Source of the DNA: Litsea cubeba | Lineage: Eukaryota; Streptophyta; Magnoliopsida; Laurales; Lauraceae | Direction: 5' to 3' | Length of the DNA stretch: 64,000 nt | Assembly (NCBI GenBank): GCA_012931725.1 | Contig: CM022949.1 | Coordinates: 49,886,993 to 49,950,992 of the forward strand | In this document: positions 44,372-55,354 of the stretch, piece after piece | How positions within the stretch are numbered: the first letter of the stretch is position 1 | How the letters are laid out: the number at the start of each line of letters is the position of its first letter | Made by a program: the position numbers and the translations under genes | The notes under the pieces: model-generated | What the model was told of the DNA's origin: nothing | What the model saw: the letters and a program-made list of their open reading frames with translations, nothing else | Databases searched by the model: none

Positions 44372-45537
44372 AAGAAAAAAGTCATGTCCCTCTTACTTTG
44401 GAAGGTGGCCGGGGTATTCCTTTCACTTTATCTTTGGGAGCACGAGTCAGATTATGGCCCATTTGCTATCCAACACAAAAAGGAGTGGGAGACCTAAAAG
44501 GAGGTGGCCCACCTGCGAAAGAGCCCTTGACCGGACGATATAGAGATATGTCATGTGCTTTGATAGACAGACATATTCGAAAAAGGGAAAAGGATGCAGC
44601 TATGTTGATGTGGATGATAATGCCCCATGGAAACGTAGCACCCAATTCACCCCACCAACAATATCATCTCAACAACGCCCTCTACTTTCTATTAGAATTG
44701 CTATCATATCATTTTTACATTACCCCTTTTGAAATATATGAAATTTAAACCATGTGGGTTTTTGGAAAATATAATTAACAACCTGCCTTTCTCCAAAAAG
44801 AAAAAAAAAAAAAAAAAAAAAAACGACCCATCTCTACTAGTTTCAAAATCTTGATAATTAAATCACGTTGATCACTGATTAATGGGTAGCTTTTGATTGA
44901 CTGATGAAATTCAACATAGTTGAAAAGGAACCTATTCGGCCTAAACTTGGCATGATTATATAAAGAGAGTGTAAATCCAAGTTATTTAATGAGAATCAAC
45001 GCCACAGCCTCAACTTAATTGAAATTAGTTTTTATCTGAAGTGTAAGTTTGCTTGACTCGCATTTTAAGTTATAAAGAAGGGGAGTAGGTTATTTGTATT
45101 TCGTAATGGCCCCTCAGATGAGTGCTGATGCTTACGTTATGGTGAATGCTGGTGCTCCAAAACATATGGTGGGCCCCACGTTATGGTTAATCTGAGTGGA
45201 TACAAAACAGGGACCCCCCCGCATCCTCTCTTTCAAACACGGATCCCTGTGTTGGGCACCATCCGAATGCATTATACCATTGAATTGATTGTGTACTCAT
45301 TTTGGATGGTGAAAATTTGTGGGTCATGGATAAAATGGAGCCCATGATAATCCAAGCCCCTGTTACGATACACAGGGCACTGAGGAGCGGATGATCTTTT
45401 GATCCCCTGGTTTCATTCCCAATTGGGGCCCTTGGTGGCCCCCACAAGAACCGGTGCTCAATTGAGGGGCTCTGAGTATAAATATTGTTACGATTCAAGG
45501 ATTCGTTAGTTGCATCACGTAGGGTATGTTTGTGTTA
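44372..45537. other. intergenic, nothing recognised
   Basis: Contains an A-run at about 44799-44823. No supported gene. Confidence 0.55.
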
Positions 45538-45547
45538 TTAGTTGCAT

Positions 45548-45730
45548 GGGAGTATTCAAGTGCATCCATCCCTCAACATTTTGGTAATGGACACTCTCCT
45601 TTTAGGAAGTGTCAAGTACAAAAAGAGGAGTCATATGTACTTGACACTCCCCTTTTTGTACTTGATACTTTCCAAAAGGGGAGTGTCCCTCACCAAAATA
45701 GGGAGGGATGGATGCACTTGAATATTCCCC
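45548..45730. mobile_element. foldback Mutator-type MITE
   Basis: The two halves are inverted repeats of about 90 bp. Ends read GGGAGTATTCAAGTGCATCC and, reverse complemented, GGGGAATATTCAAGTGCATC. Flanks are a 10-bp direct repeat, ttagttgcat (45538-45547 and 45731-45740). Long inverted ends with a 9-10 bp duplication fit a Mutator-like foldback MITE. It is about 740 bp upstream of the start of the host gene. Confidence 0.85.
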
Positions 45731-46011
45731 TTAGTTGCATTACAGCAGGACTTTAGCAAAAAGACAAAGGGCATTTCTGACCTTCCCCATGAATATCACA
45801 CCTCTTTTTTTTTCCTGTGAGCTGCTACCTACACACTACTTTTTAATTTGCACATACCCACTTTTTAAAAAAGAAAAAAATTCCTAAACTATCCCGCCCT
45901 CTCCTTCATTCTCTCCCTCTCCTTGTCGGCTAGTAGCCATCCACCCGACCCCGCTCGCCTGCGACCAACCCCTCTCCCTCTCCCTACTCGTCACCGATCG
46001 CCACCCTCGCG

Positions 46012-46163
46012 CCACCCTCTCTCTCTCTTCCTCACCTTCTCCCTTAATAGGAACAGGGAGAGAGAAAGGAAGGAGTGGAAGAGGACCCCACCCTCTCTCT
46101 CTCTTCCTCACCTTCTCACTTAATAGGAAGAGGGAGAGAGAAAGGAAGGAGTGGAAGAGGAAG
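46012..46163. repeat. 76-bp tandem duplication upstream of host gene
   Basis: Units at 46012-46087 and 46088-46163 differ at a few bases. Each begins with CT-rich sequence and ends with GA-rich sequence, so each half can fold back. Confidence 0.9.
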
Positions 46164-46269
46164 AGGAAGAGGGAGAGAGAGGGATAGTTTAGGAATAAAA
46201 AAAAATGCGTGTGTGCAAAGTGATAAGCAGTGTGCTGGTAGCTGCTCTCTCTTTTTTTTCTTTTTTTTT

Positions 46270-46284
46270 TTTTTATAAATTCCA
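46270..46284 (+). promoter_or_regulatory. possible TATA box of host gene
   Basis: TTTTATAAATTCC about 190 bp upstream of the ATG, after a CT-rich tract. Position and context are plausible only. Confidence 0.35.
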
Positions 46285-46467
46285 ATCGCACCATCCAAAC
46301 ACGCCAAAATCCATGACAGATTACTTCAAAAATCAAAACCCTCTCTCTGTGTTTTCTCCGCTTTCGGTCGATTTCGTCTTTCTCCTACCCTTCGTCCTCT
46401 TCATCCAAACCACTTCCCTTCTGCAACCCAAATCCCATCAGAAATCCTCCAAAATCGCTTCGTTCTC

Positions 46468-47292
46468 ATGGAAATAGATAGAAATCCCCAGAAATGCAAG
46501 GAAAAGAACTCTCTTTCAGAGCTACTTTTGATTGGAACGCTGAAATTCCTCTCCAGATCCTATCTTTTCCTCTCCGTTCTCTCCTTCAATTCAAATCCTC
46601 TTCTCTCAGTCATCATCTCCTTCTATTGCCTCATCCTCCTCTATCTCCCCCATCTCTTCCTCTACTTCCTTTGCTCCCCTGTTCTCATTTCCACTGCAGT
46701 TCTCTTGGCCACCCTTCTCCATTTGGGATCCTCCCAACAAAAAAAAGTTGTTCTTCTTCCCGAGACCCAAAAGAAGGATCTTAAGCACGAAGAAATTGAA
46801 GAAAAAGACGCAATTGATCTGAGTCTCCCCCAACGAGAAAAAGATGCGATTTTTCCCTCAAAAATCGAAGAAATGAATCGAGAAGACGAATCTGCAAAGC
46901 GGGTCCGATCCGAAAAGACCGTTACGGAAATGGGTCTCTTTCAAAACGCCGACTTCTCAGAAATGTTCATGGAATGGGATCGGAGCGGGCCGTTGGAAAT
47001 CATATACGAGGACTATGAGGGCGAAGAGGAGGAAGACTCGCCCGAAAAGACGCTGGAGAAGGAGCGCCGGGATGTGGGGGTCGATGGATTCGTGTGCTCA
47101 TCTTTCTGCTACCCCGATTCCGACTCGTCGGAGGGAGAGTTTCCGGCCTGGGACTCGCCGGAGAATCTTTGTTTCAGGTGGGAGGAGAGTGAAGGTTTGA
47201 TCGAGATTCCCTTGACGTTGAAACCGACGGTCAGATTTGAAGCTGAGGAGGAGAATCTGATCGAGATTAACCTTTTTGACGGCCGGAAGTAA
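46468..47292 (+). CDS. uncharacterised membrane-anchored acidic protein (274 aa)
   Basis: A single-exon frame with coding-like composition. After a short polar N-terminus, residues about 18-45 and 46-88 are hydrophobic (LLSVIISFYCLILLYLP and STAVLLATLLHLG are clear), giving two or three membrane segments. The remaining 180 residues are soluble and very acidic, with EDYEGEEEEDSPEK and a serine/aspartate stretch, PDSDSSEGEFPAWDSPENLC. The C-terminus has two LIEI motifs (EGLIEIPLTL, NLIEINLFDGRK). This layout (N-terminal membrane hairpin, acidic middle, repeated LIEI at the end) is seen in uncharacterised plant transmembrane proteins; I know of no function. The start at 46468 is the first ATG in frame after the membrane region begins. 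Upstream are a MITE and a 76-bp duplication. Confidence 0.8.
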   Translation: MEIDRNPQKCKEKNSLSELLLIGTLKFLSRSYLFLSVLSFNSNPLLSVIISFYCLILLYLPHLFLYFLCSPVLISTAVLLATLLHLGSSQQKKVVLLPETQKKDLKHEEIEEKDAIDLSLPQREKDAIFPSKIEEMNREDESAKRVRSEKTVTEMGLFQNADFSEMFMEWDRSGPLEIIYEDYEGEEEEDSPEKTLEKERRDVGVDGFVCSSFCYPDSDSSEGEFPAWDSPENLCFRWEESEGLIEIPLTLKPTVRFEAEEENLIEINLFDGRK

Positions 47293-48193
47293 CTAAATCT
47301 CCTTCGGGTGGCACATTGCCGGCAGGTTTGGGTTTCTAATTATAGAGGTAATTAAGTGAAATGAGTAGAGAGAGGATTTGACACTTCATTTTCCTGGAGA
47401 AGATCCTGACGTTTCATATGGTGGACCATATTGTTCATGGTCATTCTCGCAATGGTCACTTTTTTATTATGACCTGATTAGAAGAGCTCTTCTTACGGAC
47501 TGTATCTGTAGATTGATCTTAATCTATTTATCCATTCTCATCTTATGGTCAACTCCACTGGACAGATGGTCAGGATTGTCTGATGAGTGGGTGAATCTGT
47601 ATAAATCTATCCTTCATAGGATTGATGAAAGGTCCTGATTATGTGTCATCCTTGAATCGAGCTTGGTATATGCATATAAAGGAGGGAGGGTTTGGATTAG
47701 TTTGTCATTTATCTAACAAGACTAGATAAGCCCATGAAGATGTTACAGTTTTGGGAGGGTGAGGCATGGATTTTGGAGTTTGGTTTCTTTGGGATTGTTT
47801 ATTCTTGTATTATATTAAGGGATTGATTATTGTGGGTTGACTATGCCAAGGAGTCAAATAAAGTTTAATCAAATTCTCACATGTATAAATGGGAGTCCAT
47901 GATTCACTGCAAATGTCCCTTTGATTTGGAAGATTTTCTAAAAATGTGCATTAATATTAAGAGCCAGCACAATATTAATTCGGGGAAATCTCAAAATAGG
48001 GCTCATGTCTTTTCTAGATCTCAATTCAGGACAAAAAAAAAAAAAAAAAACACTTAAATTTCAAAATAAGACTTTAGTTTTCCATTTTCATTTGAGAAAG
48101 AGGATTTTGCAGGCAACATTTCTTTAATTTTCTCCAAAAACTGCCAAAAACTACCCTTAACAGAACTTATCTCTCCTCTCTCCATACCATTTT
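47293..48193. other. 3' flank of host gene, nothing recognised
   Basis: Probably 3' UTR and intergenic DNA. Contains an A18 run near 48032-48050. Confidence 0.55.
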
Positions 48194-49282
48194 TGTTAGA
48201 TCGTATGTCCTCAATCCAGTGGGTGATATAAATTTTTTTTCTATTATCTTAATTGATTTATAAATTCATGCTTTTAGATTTGATTAATGATTGCACATGA
48301 CTAATACAAATTGACATGATTGTTAATGAAATCAACATGAGCCCTTAAGTATATTAAATGTGATCCATGTGTGAATGATATTTACATGCAAGAGATATAG
48401 ATCACAAGTATTATACTTGAAAAGTTTCACAACCAATAATGAGACTAGGCATCTCATCTGAAAAGGGTTGTAACATTGTAATTACTATGACATAGTATAG
48501 TTTGTCTCGGCCATCAGAGTGGAAGACTATGGGTTGTTGTGCTAGTATATTGGACGTACTGAAGGACTATAAGTAGCACCTTATACAAAATACCGTCTTT
48601 ACTTAAGGAATGCTTTCCTATTTGCCAAGCAATAGGTTCTGAATACTGAGAGGGTAATGAACTCAAGTTTCTATTATGCATTTACTTTACTAATGAGTGA
48701 AGTCAACTGTAAGTCAACACCTCGATATCTAGGGTAGATGGTGGTGCGAGTGTGAGAACATATATTTTCAAGACGGGATCTGTCATCTAAAAGAGAAATA
48801 CCTCATTGTGCTTATTAATAGAATTTATTGTCGGTAAGTGTGCACCCGTTCTAATTAAGAGTTAATCAGATGGTATCGATGTGGAACCAATTTGGTTATA
48901 CAATTTAATTCCAATGAATCTATGGATATAATTGATGAAGGGACCTGCCTATAGTAATTCGAAAGATTATGGTCTTCCTATAAAAACTACTAGGACTGGA
49001 GTGCAGTTGCATTTATATAGTGGAGTTGTTTGCAACTAACTGTGGGTCCGGAACTTACATGAGATGTGGAGTCCAGATGTTTCAGTTGGTACTAGATCCA
49101 AGGAATCCCTAGTGGTCTCCATGCTAACCCTAACAAGCAGAGTTATAATCAAATACTCATAAGAGAAGGAAGAGTATGATATATAAAAGAGAATTGAGTA
49201 AAACTCATAAGAACAAAAGAATTAGTACTAGGACTCGAAAGAGAACTAGGGCTCTTGGGCTATTTAAGTCCAAGAGGGGGCT
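48194..49282 (+). repeat. possible copia-type LTR, truncated
   Basis: Starts TGTTAGATCGTATGTCC and runs without coding capacity to the chromovirus LTR. Its style (GTACTGAAGGACTATAAGTA, a TATA-like ATATATAAAAGAG at about 49180, then an ACTAGGGCTC leader) resembles long copia LTRs. No partner LTR is in the window, so this is a guess. If right, the chromovirus inserted into it. Confidence 0.35.
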
Positions 49283-52239
49283 TGTAAGGTCCCCGACCTC
49301 AATAGGGTATTTAACTTCTTAATAATGGCGATTAGCCTAATTAATTGTGATTCTAGCTAATTAAGCGGGTTCAGTGGCTAAGCAAGTTTCTTTTATCATT
49401 AGAAAGTGGTTTGCGAAGTTTCGTTTGATTCTGAATTCCATTAGTCCTAATAGGGGGGTTAGGTTGTGATTAATAGAAAATCGCTAGTTTTTTTGAAAAA
49501 ATCCGTTTTCGCCGAATTTGGGTTCGTTGGAAAGATCTCGTCGTGCTCGTCATTTTCTGTTCTTGACTCATCACGATTCGACGCCCTACAGTCCCTCAAA
49601 TAATCACATTTTCTCAAAATTCACTCAGAGGGCATTTTGGTCATTTCGCTCCTCATCCTCATTTTAAACTCAATCCAGCAACTTCCCTTCATTTGTTTCT
49701 TCTTCATTTTTTTTCAAAGGGTGTAACTGTTGTGGCTTTCTTTTCTTCCTCCTTCATTTCTCCTCTTGCATGTGCCATCTACAAGGGGAGATTCAAGCAA
49801 CCAACTACACCATTCTCTTCATATCCTCTTCCTTCACCTCTTGATCCAAAATTTGGTAAGTTTCCTATTCTCCATCCCTTCCAATTTCTCTTCTCATGCC
49901 TATAAATGGATTGCATGTTGATGGATTTCTCCTTTTCTCTTCCTTTGTGCTCCTTGAGTGTAGGAGGAAGGTTTTTTGGAAAGTGTTTTGGCTATAGTGT
50001 GTGTGGAGAGGTTTCCCTTCATCTATCTTCTCGAATTTTCCTTATTTCACTCTCTTTGGTGAAGGCAAGTGGATTTGCTTTATATATTGAGCATGCATGC
50101 GTGTTATTTGTTTCTTGTTAATTCAATTGCCTAGAATCCCCTAAACTCCAAGCTTGTCATGGTTAATTGGATTATATTCGCCAGATTGGGTTGAATGGAC
50201 TTTAATTAAGGATGGATGATTTGATGAATGGACGGAATGTGGTTTGGAGGAGAGCATGGTGGCTCTATTTTGTGCAGGTTATAGCCATTCGAATGGTTTA
50301 GAAAAGGGTGGAGATGGTTTGGAACGAATAGAACTCAAAAACTCAGCAAATAAAACTTTATGCATTTGAACATTCAAACTCTCCTTCCGAGTATTCGAAC
50401 TCTTGGCTTCTCGGGTGATTGGCCTAGAATGAACGTTCGAACACTCCTTCTAAGAGTTCGAACTCTTGGTAATTCTGATGGTTGATCGATTTTAGGCAGC
50501 TTTTCGAACGGGCATAACTTTTGATATGTTCGTCGGATCTTAAAATTCTATATATTGTTGGAAAGCTCTTAAAGCGTAGAATTCATTAGTCCACTCATTG
50601 TAATGATTAGAGGTTGGAAAAGAAAGTGGATACTTAGATCTATGAACCAAGCTTTTGTCTCTTTTGGAAATGGACTCTTAACCTAGTTGGACCCCTAGGT
50701 TGACACCATATGACCCTACCCTTACCTCACCAACTTGGGGAAATGAAAACGGAGCACAATTAGCTTGGTGTGCTCCGTCGGTTTTTTCGGGCTTTCGTGT
50801 ATGGTTGTAACTTAGCCGATTGCATACGAAATTGAGTCAATTGGTGCCCAATAACTTGTATACACCAAGGGCTCACCACATTATAGCATCATTGACTCAT
50901 CCTCCGTAAGCACTCCGTTGGGAATACATGCGGCACATGATGGGAAACCCTTGACCTAGGATTGGCTTGTATTTCACTCTTGACTCACGAATTATGTATC
51001 CGTAGCTTGTCGTACCTTGTACACTCTAATTTTGTATACTTGTATAATTGTCACTTAACTTATAAAATGTGGATTTAACCTGACTTAGAGTGTATCCTTA
51101 GGTGCCTTTGTCTTGTATTTGATGAACACGTGTGGATAGAATTTTTAAGAGGACTACTCGGGGAACTTGTCTTGTATCTCGGCTCGGCTTGGCTTGGAGT
51201 AGCGCTCAACTTATTATCTTGCACCTTGTAATCTATCCACGTGTGCTTGTCTTGGATCTTGTGTCATACTAAAACCATCATTATCATCTTGCATTCATGA
51301 CTAGCTGCAGTCTGATTATTACTAAGTGGGCCGGTTACTCAGACACTAGGGTGGGCAGTCGGCTAGGACGACGTCCATGGCATAGGATAACGACAGTTGG
51401 CTTGGACGTCCTTGTTATCCCTAGTAGGTAGCTTTGGATACCACTAGAGCCAGACTTTGGGTATTCGTAGTCGGCTAGGACGTCACTTATACCCCCATGA
51501 GTTTGACTAGGACATCCTTAGAGTCTCTTCTTACTTGGCATTGCATTTCATGAATGGTTATTCTTGAATAACTTGCTAGGATTTATATTGCTTACTTGAT
51601 TCTCATCTATACTCTTGCTTTTATGCCTAGCTTGTACCTTGATATCTCATAATCATGTACCTGTCTTTATTCTTATTTGAAACATGTTATGAATAATGTA
51701 TATTACTTATCTTCTTGCCAACATATTGTTGATCTTTTATTCATTGGTGTGCAGATGACAACTATTACTATGTCAACCAGGATACTGAGGCAGTCCCAGA
51801 GTATCCTCAGCCGGGGGAGGAGGACGAGGTAGGAGAGTGGGGTGCTGATGACGTAGCTTAGCGTCATCACTCCCGGAACCGGTGCGCGTTACACAAGGAC
51901 ATCTTTTATCATGCGACTTCGTTTCCATCTTTTGGACTTTTCTTTTGTACCAGGACCTAGGTTTTTGTGATGGTCCTGATGTGTATAAACTTTATATGTT
52001 TTCTCTTTTGAAACTTAAATATATAATAAAATGAAATACATACTTGCTTTGATATTCCTACAGGTTTAGTATTTGTGTTACCGGACAAGTCCAGTTGATT
52101 ATTTGTTAATGATGCTCAACTACACAATCCTCACAGTGGACTTTGATCCTTGGACATTAAGGGCAAAATTTTTTAATTAGCCCTAAAATTTACACCACGG
52201 ATCCGGTTTATTTACTATTCGGGTTTGGGGGACGTGACA
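49283..52239 (+). repeat. chromovirus 5' LTR (2957 bp)
   Basis: Begins TGTAAGGTCCCCGACC and ends GACGTGACA. It aligns with 55355 onward over 1.8 kb. The 3' LTR starts TGATATAAGGTCCCC, so three or four bases were lost or changed at the 5' end here. Confidence 0.88.
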
Positions 52240-52242
52240 GAG

Positions 52243-52259
52243 TGGTATCAGAGCAATGG
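52243..52259 (+). other. chromovirus primer binding site, initiator tRNA-Met
   Basis: TGGTATCAGAGCAATGG lies three bases after the LTR. Confidence 0.9.
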
Positions 52260-52464
52260 ATGGTTTCTCAGGTTAAAATTCGTAGAAACCATAGGACGCG
52301 TGTGAGGATCTCGTTAGCATTAGCAGGGTGATAGTTGTGGTCTTGTCACCTTAGTTTTGTGTGCTAGCATCGAGTCTCATAGGAGCTGACTTAACTATTT
52401 TGCAGTGCATATTAGTAGTCATTATTTTTTGTAGTTCACAGGTTCCTGTTTGTTTTGTTGGAGG

Positions 52465-53780
52465 AGATCTCAGGTTTTCCACCTGTGCGTGAGTTAGACT
52501 TCACGATAGAGCTACTACCAGGTACTGCACTGATTTCAAAAGCTCCGTACAGAGTGGCCCCTGCATAATTGAACGAATTAAAGACTTAATTAGGAGATAT
52601 GTTGGTTAAAGGCTTTATCAGGCCAAGTGTATCACCATGGGAGCTCTGGTTTTGTTTGTTAAGAAGAAGGACGGAACTATGAGGATGTGCATCGATTACA
52701 GGCAATTGAACCAAGTGACAGTTAAGAACAAGTACCCACTTCCTAGAATAGATAAATTGTTTGATCAACCACAGGGAACCCAGTTCTTCTCGAAGATTGA
52801 TCTACGTTCGGGGCACCATCAGCTACGTGTCAGAGGGGAAGAAACTCCTAAGACAGCATTCCGGACTAAATATGGCCATTTTGAGTTTCTAGTGATGCCT
52901 TTTGGTTTGACAAATGCACCCGCAGTATTCATGGCATTAATGAACAAGATATTTACTCCTTAACTTGATCAATTCGTGGTTGTATTCATTGATGACGTGT
53001 TGGTTTATTCCAAGTCCAAGGAGTAGCTTGAGCATCAGCGGGGGACTTCATTGCAACTTCTGAGAGACAGCCAGTTTTATGCCAAGCTGAGTAAATGTGA
53101 GTTCTAGTTAGAACATGTGGCATTCCTAGGCCACGTGACTTCTAAGGAATAACTGACAGTAGATTCTAAGAAGATAGAGGTAGTTGTCAATTGGGGTAGT
53201 CCACACAATGTAGCAGAGATTCACAGTTTTCTAGGAGTTGTAGGCTATTACAGAAGATTCGTGAAAGGATTCTCTACTATTGCAACTCCTCTTACTAAGT
53301 AGACGAGAAAGAACATTCCTTTTGTTTGGACCAAGGAGTGTAAGAAGAGCTTTCAAGAATTGAAGACCAGATTGACCACAGCACCCATCCTCGCTTTATC
53401 ATCTGGCAGTGAGGATTTGTTGTTTTCACAGACGCATCAGGAGTTGGTTTGGGTTGTGTCCTTATGCAAAACGACAAGGTGATAGTGAATGGTTCGAGGC
53501 AGTTAAAAGAACATGAGAAGAAGTACGCCACCCATGATTTAGAGCTAACAGCCGTTGTATTTGCACTTAAGATGTAGAGACATTACTTATACGGTGAGAA
53601 GTTCAAGGTGCACTCAGATCACAAGAGTTTACAGTATCTGTTTACACTGAATGAGTTAAACAACAGACAGCGGAGATGGATGGAGTATATTAAAGATTAT
53701 GATTTTCCTATCAAGTGCCACCTTGAAAAAGTTGACGTGGTAGCAGATGCTTTGAGTAGGCATTCAGTGGGTTTATAGTG
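52465..53780 (+). pseudogene. chromovirus reverse transcriptase and RNase H
   Basis: RT start is readable from about 52465 (VDFTIELLPGT-like). 52637-52963 is open: FVKKKDGTMRMCIDYRQLN, FSKIDLRSGHHQLRV and FLVMPFGLTNAPAVFM. The catalytic site reads VVFIDDVLVYSKS, then FLGHVTS, LGVVGYYRRFVKGF, and RNase H motifs such as HDLELTAVVFALK and HSDHKSLQYLF, ending VDVVADALSRHS. At least seven in-frame stops interrupt it. Confidence 0.9.
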
Positions 53781-54940
53781 CCTGAATGGAGATGGATGGA
53801 ACATTTTAGAGATTTAGACGTTGAAGTTTGGCCTATCGGTGAGAAGGTGATGATTGCTAGCATGGCAGTGTGGGAACCGGAAATAATGAACATAATCAAG
53901 GAATGTCAGAAAGATGTCCTAGGGTTGCAGCCTATCATTGAGCACATAGATGATAGGCCTAAGTTCAGACTGATTGAGAGAGTCTCGTATTGCAAGGACC
54001 GGTTGTGCGTGCTAGATGTACAGGACATAAAGACAGAGCTGATGAAGATGCACACCATACGAGGTATTCTATTCATCAGGGAAGCACTAAGATGTACCAT
54101 AATTTGAAGAACCACTATTAGTGGATGAGTATGAAGAAAGAGATTGCAAAACTCTTGTTTCCAAGTGTTATACCTGTCAGGTGATCTCAAGACTGAACAT
54201 AAGAAGTCTTCGAGTTTACTTCACCAGTTAGATATTCCCAAGTGGAAATGGGAGCACATCACTATGGACTTCATATCAGGATTGCCAAATACCAGGAAAG
54301 GGAACGATGCTATATGGGTGATCGTGGACCGATTGACCAAGTCAGCCCATTTCATACCATTCAAGACCGGCCGGTTTATGGATAAGATGGCCAAGCTATA
54401 CAATGATGAGATTGTCAAGTTTCATGAAGTGCCTAAATCTATAGTATCCGATCGAGACACCAAGTTTGTCTCTCGGTTTTGGACTATGCTTCAGTCATCC
54501 ATGGGCACATACTTGAGATTCAGCACAGCTTACCCCATACGAACGGACAGTAAAAGCACACTATTCAAACCCTAGAGGATATGCTCCGGGCATGTGTGTT
54601 GGATCTCAAGAAAGTTTGGGATGAGAGTTTGCCCCTTTGTGAGTTCTCCTACAACAACAGTTACCATTCTAGCATTGGCATGGCACCGTTCGAGGCATTA
54701 TATGGACGTAGATGCGGGACTTTGGTGTGTTGGGTAGGAGTACGGAGTTTCCATGGACCATCTATGGTTGGTGATTCCAGCGAGAAAGTCAAGGTTGTGC
54801 AGGTGCGTCTGAAGGAATCTAATGACCACCAGAAGAGCTATGCAGACAAGAGACGGAGACCACTAGAGTTTCAAGTTGGTGATAAGGCGTTTCTCAAGGT
54901 CTCCCCGATGCATGGTGTAGTCAGATTCGGCTAGAAAGGG
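53781..54940 (+). pseudogene. chromovirus integrase
   Basis: The core is recognisable at 54144-54575: WKWEHITMDFISGLPNTRKG, IWVIVDRLTKSAHFIPF, VPKSIVSDRDTKFVSRFW. The third catalytic region is frameshifted (54540-54600). SYNNSYHSSIGMAPFEALYG follows at 54640-54710. It is clearly defunct. Confidence 0.88.
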
Positions 54941-55340
54941 AAGCTTTCCAAAAGATATGCAGGGCCGTTTGAGATTCGTACCCGGATTGGTGATGTCGCA
55001 TATCGTCTTGCCTTGCCACCAGAGTTGTCGAGTGTACACAATGTGTTCCACGTGTCGATGTTGCACAAGTATATTCCAGATCCCACCCACGTGTTACCAC
55101 GATGTTACCACACGAGCCACTACAAATTAAGTTCGACGCATCTTATGTGGAGCAGCCAGCGCAGATTATAGACACCAAAGAGACAGTTTTACGGACGAAG
55201 ACCATTCCATGGGTCAAGGTTTAGTGGGAGCACCACCGTCCAAAGGAGGCTACGTAGGAACTCAGGGACCAGATCAGAAAAGCCTATCCTCATCTTCTTC
55301 CTGAGGAGGTGTGTTTAGGCATTTGGAAGAGCAAATGTTC
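54941..55340 (+). pseudogene. chromovirus integrase C-terminus and chromodomain
   Basis: YRLALPPELSSVHNVFHVSM (55000-55060) is the standard end of integrase before the chromodomain. The chromodomain is readable in a second frame at about 55140-55310: YVEQPAQIIDTKETVLRTK, then WEHHRPKEAT and RDQIRKAYPHLLPEEV. Two tryptophan or glutamine codons are now TAG. Chromodomains target such elements to heterochromatin. Confidence 0.8.
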
Positions 55341-55343
55341 TTT

Positions 55344-55354
55344 TTAGAGGGAAG
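55344..55354 (+). other. chromovirus polypurine tract
   Basis: TTAGAGGGAAG directly before TGATATAAGG. Confidence 0.75.

Noticed and set aside
45923..46307. Frames over the CT/GA duplication
   Set aside because: Low-complexity products of the 76-bp repeat.
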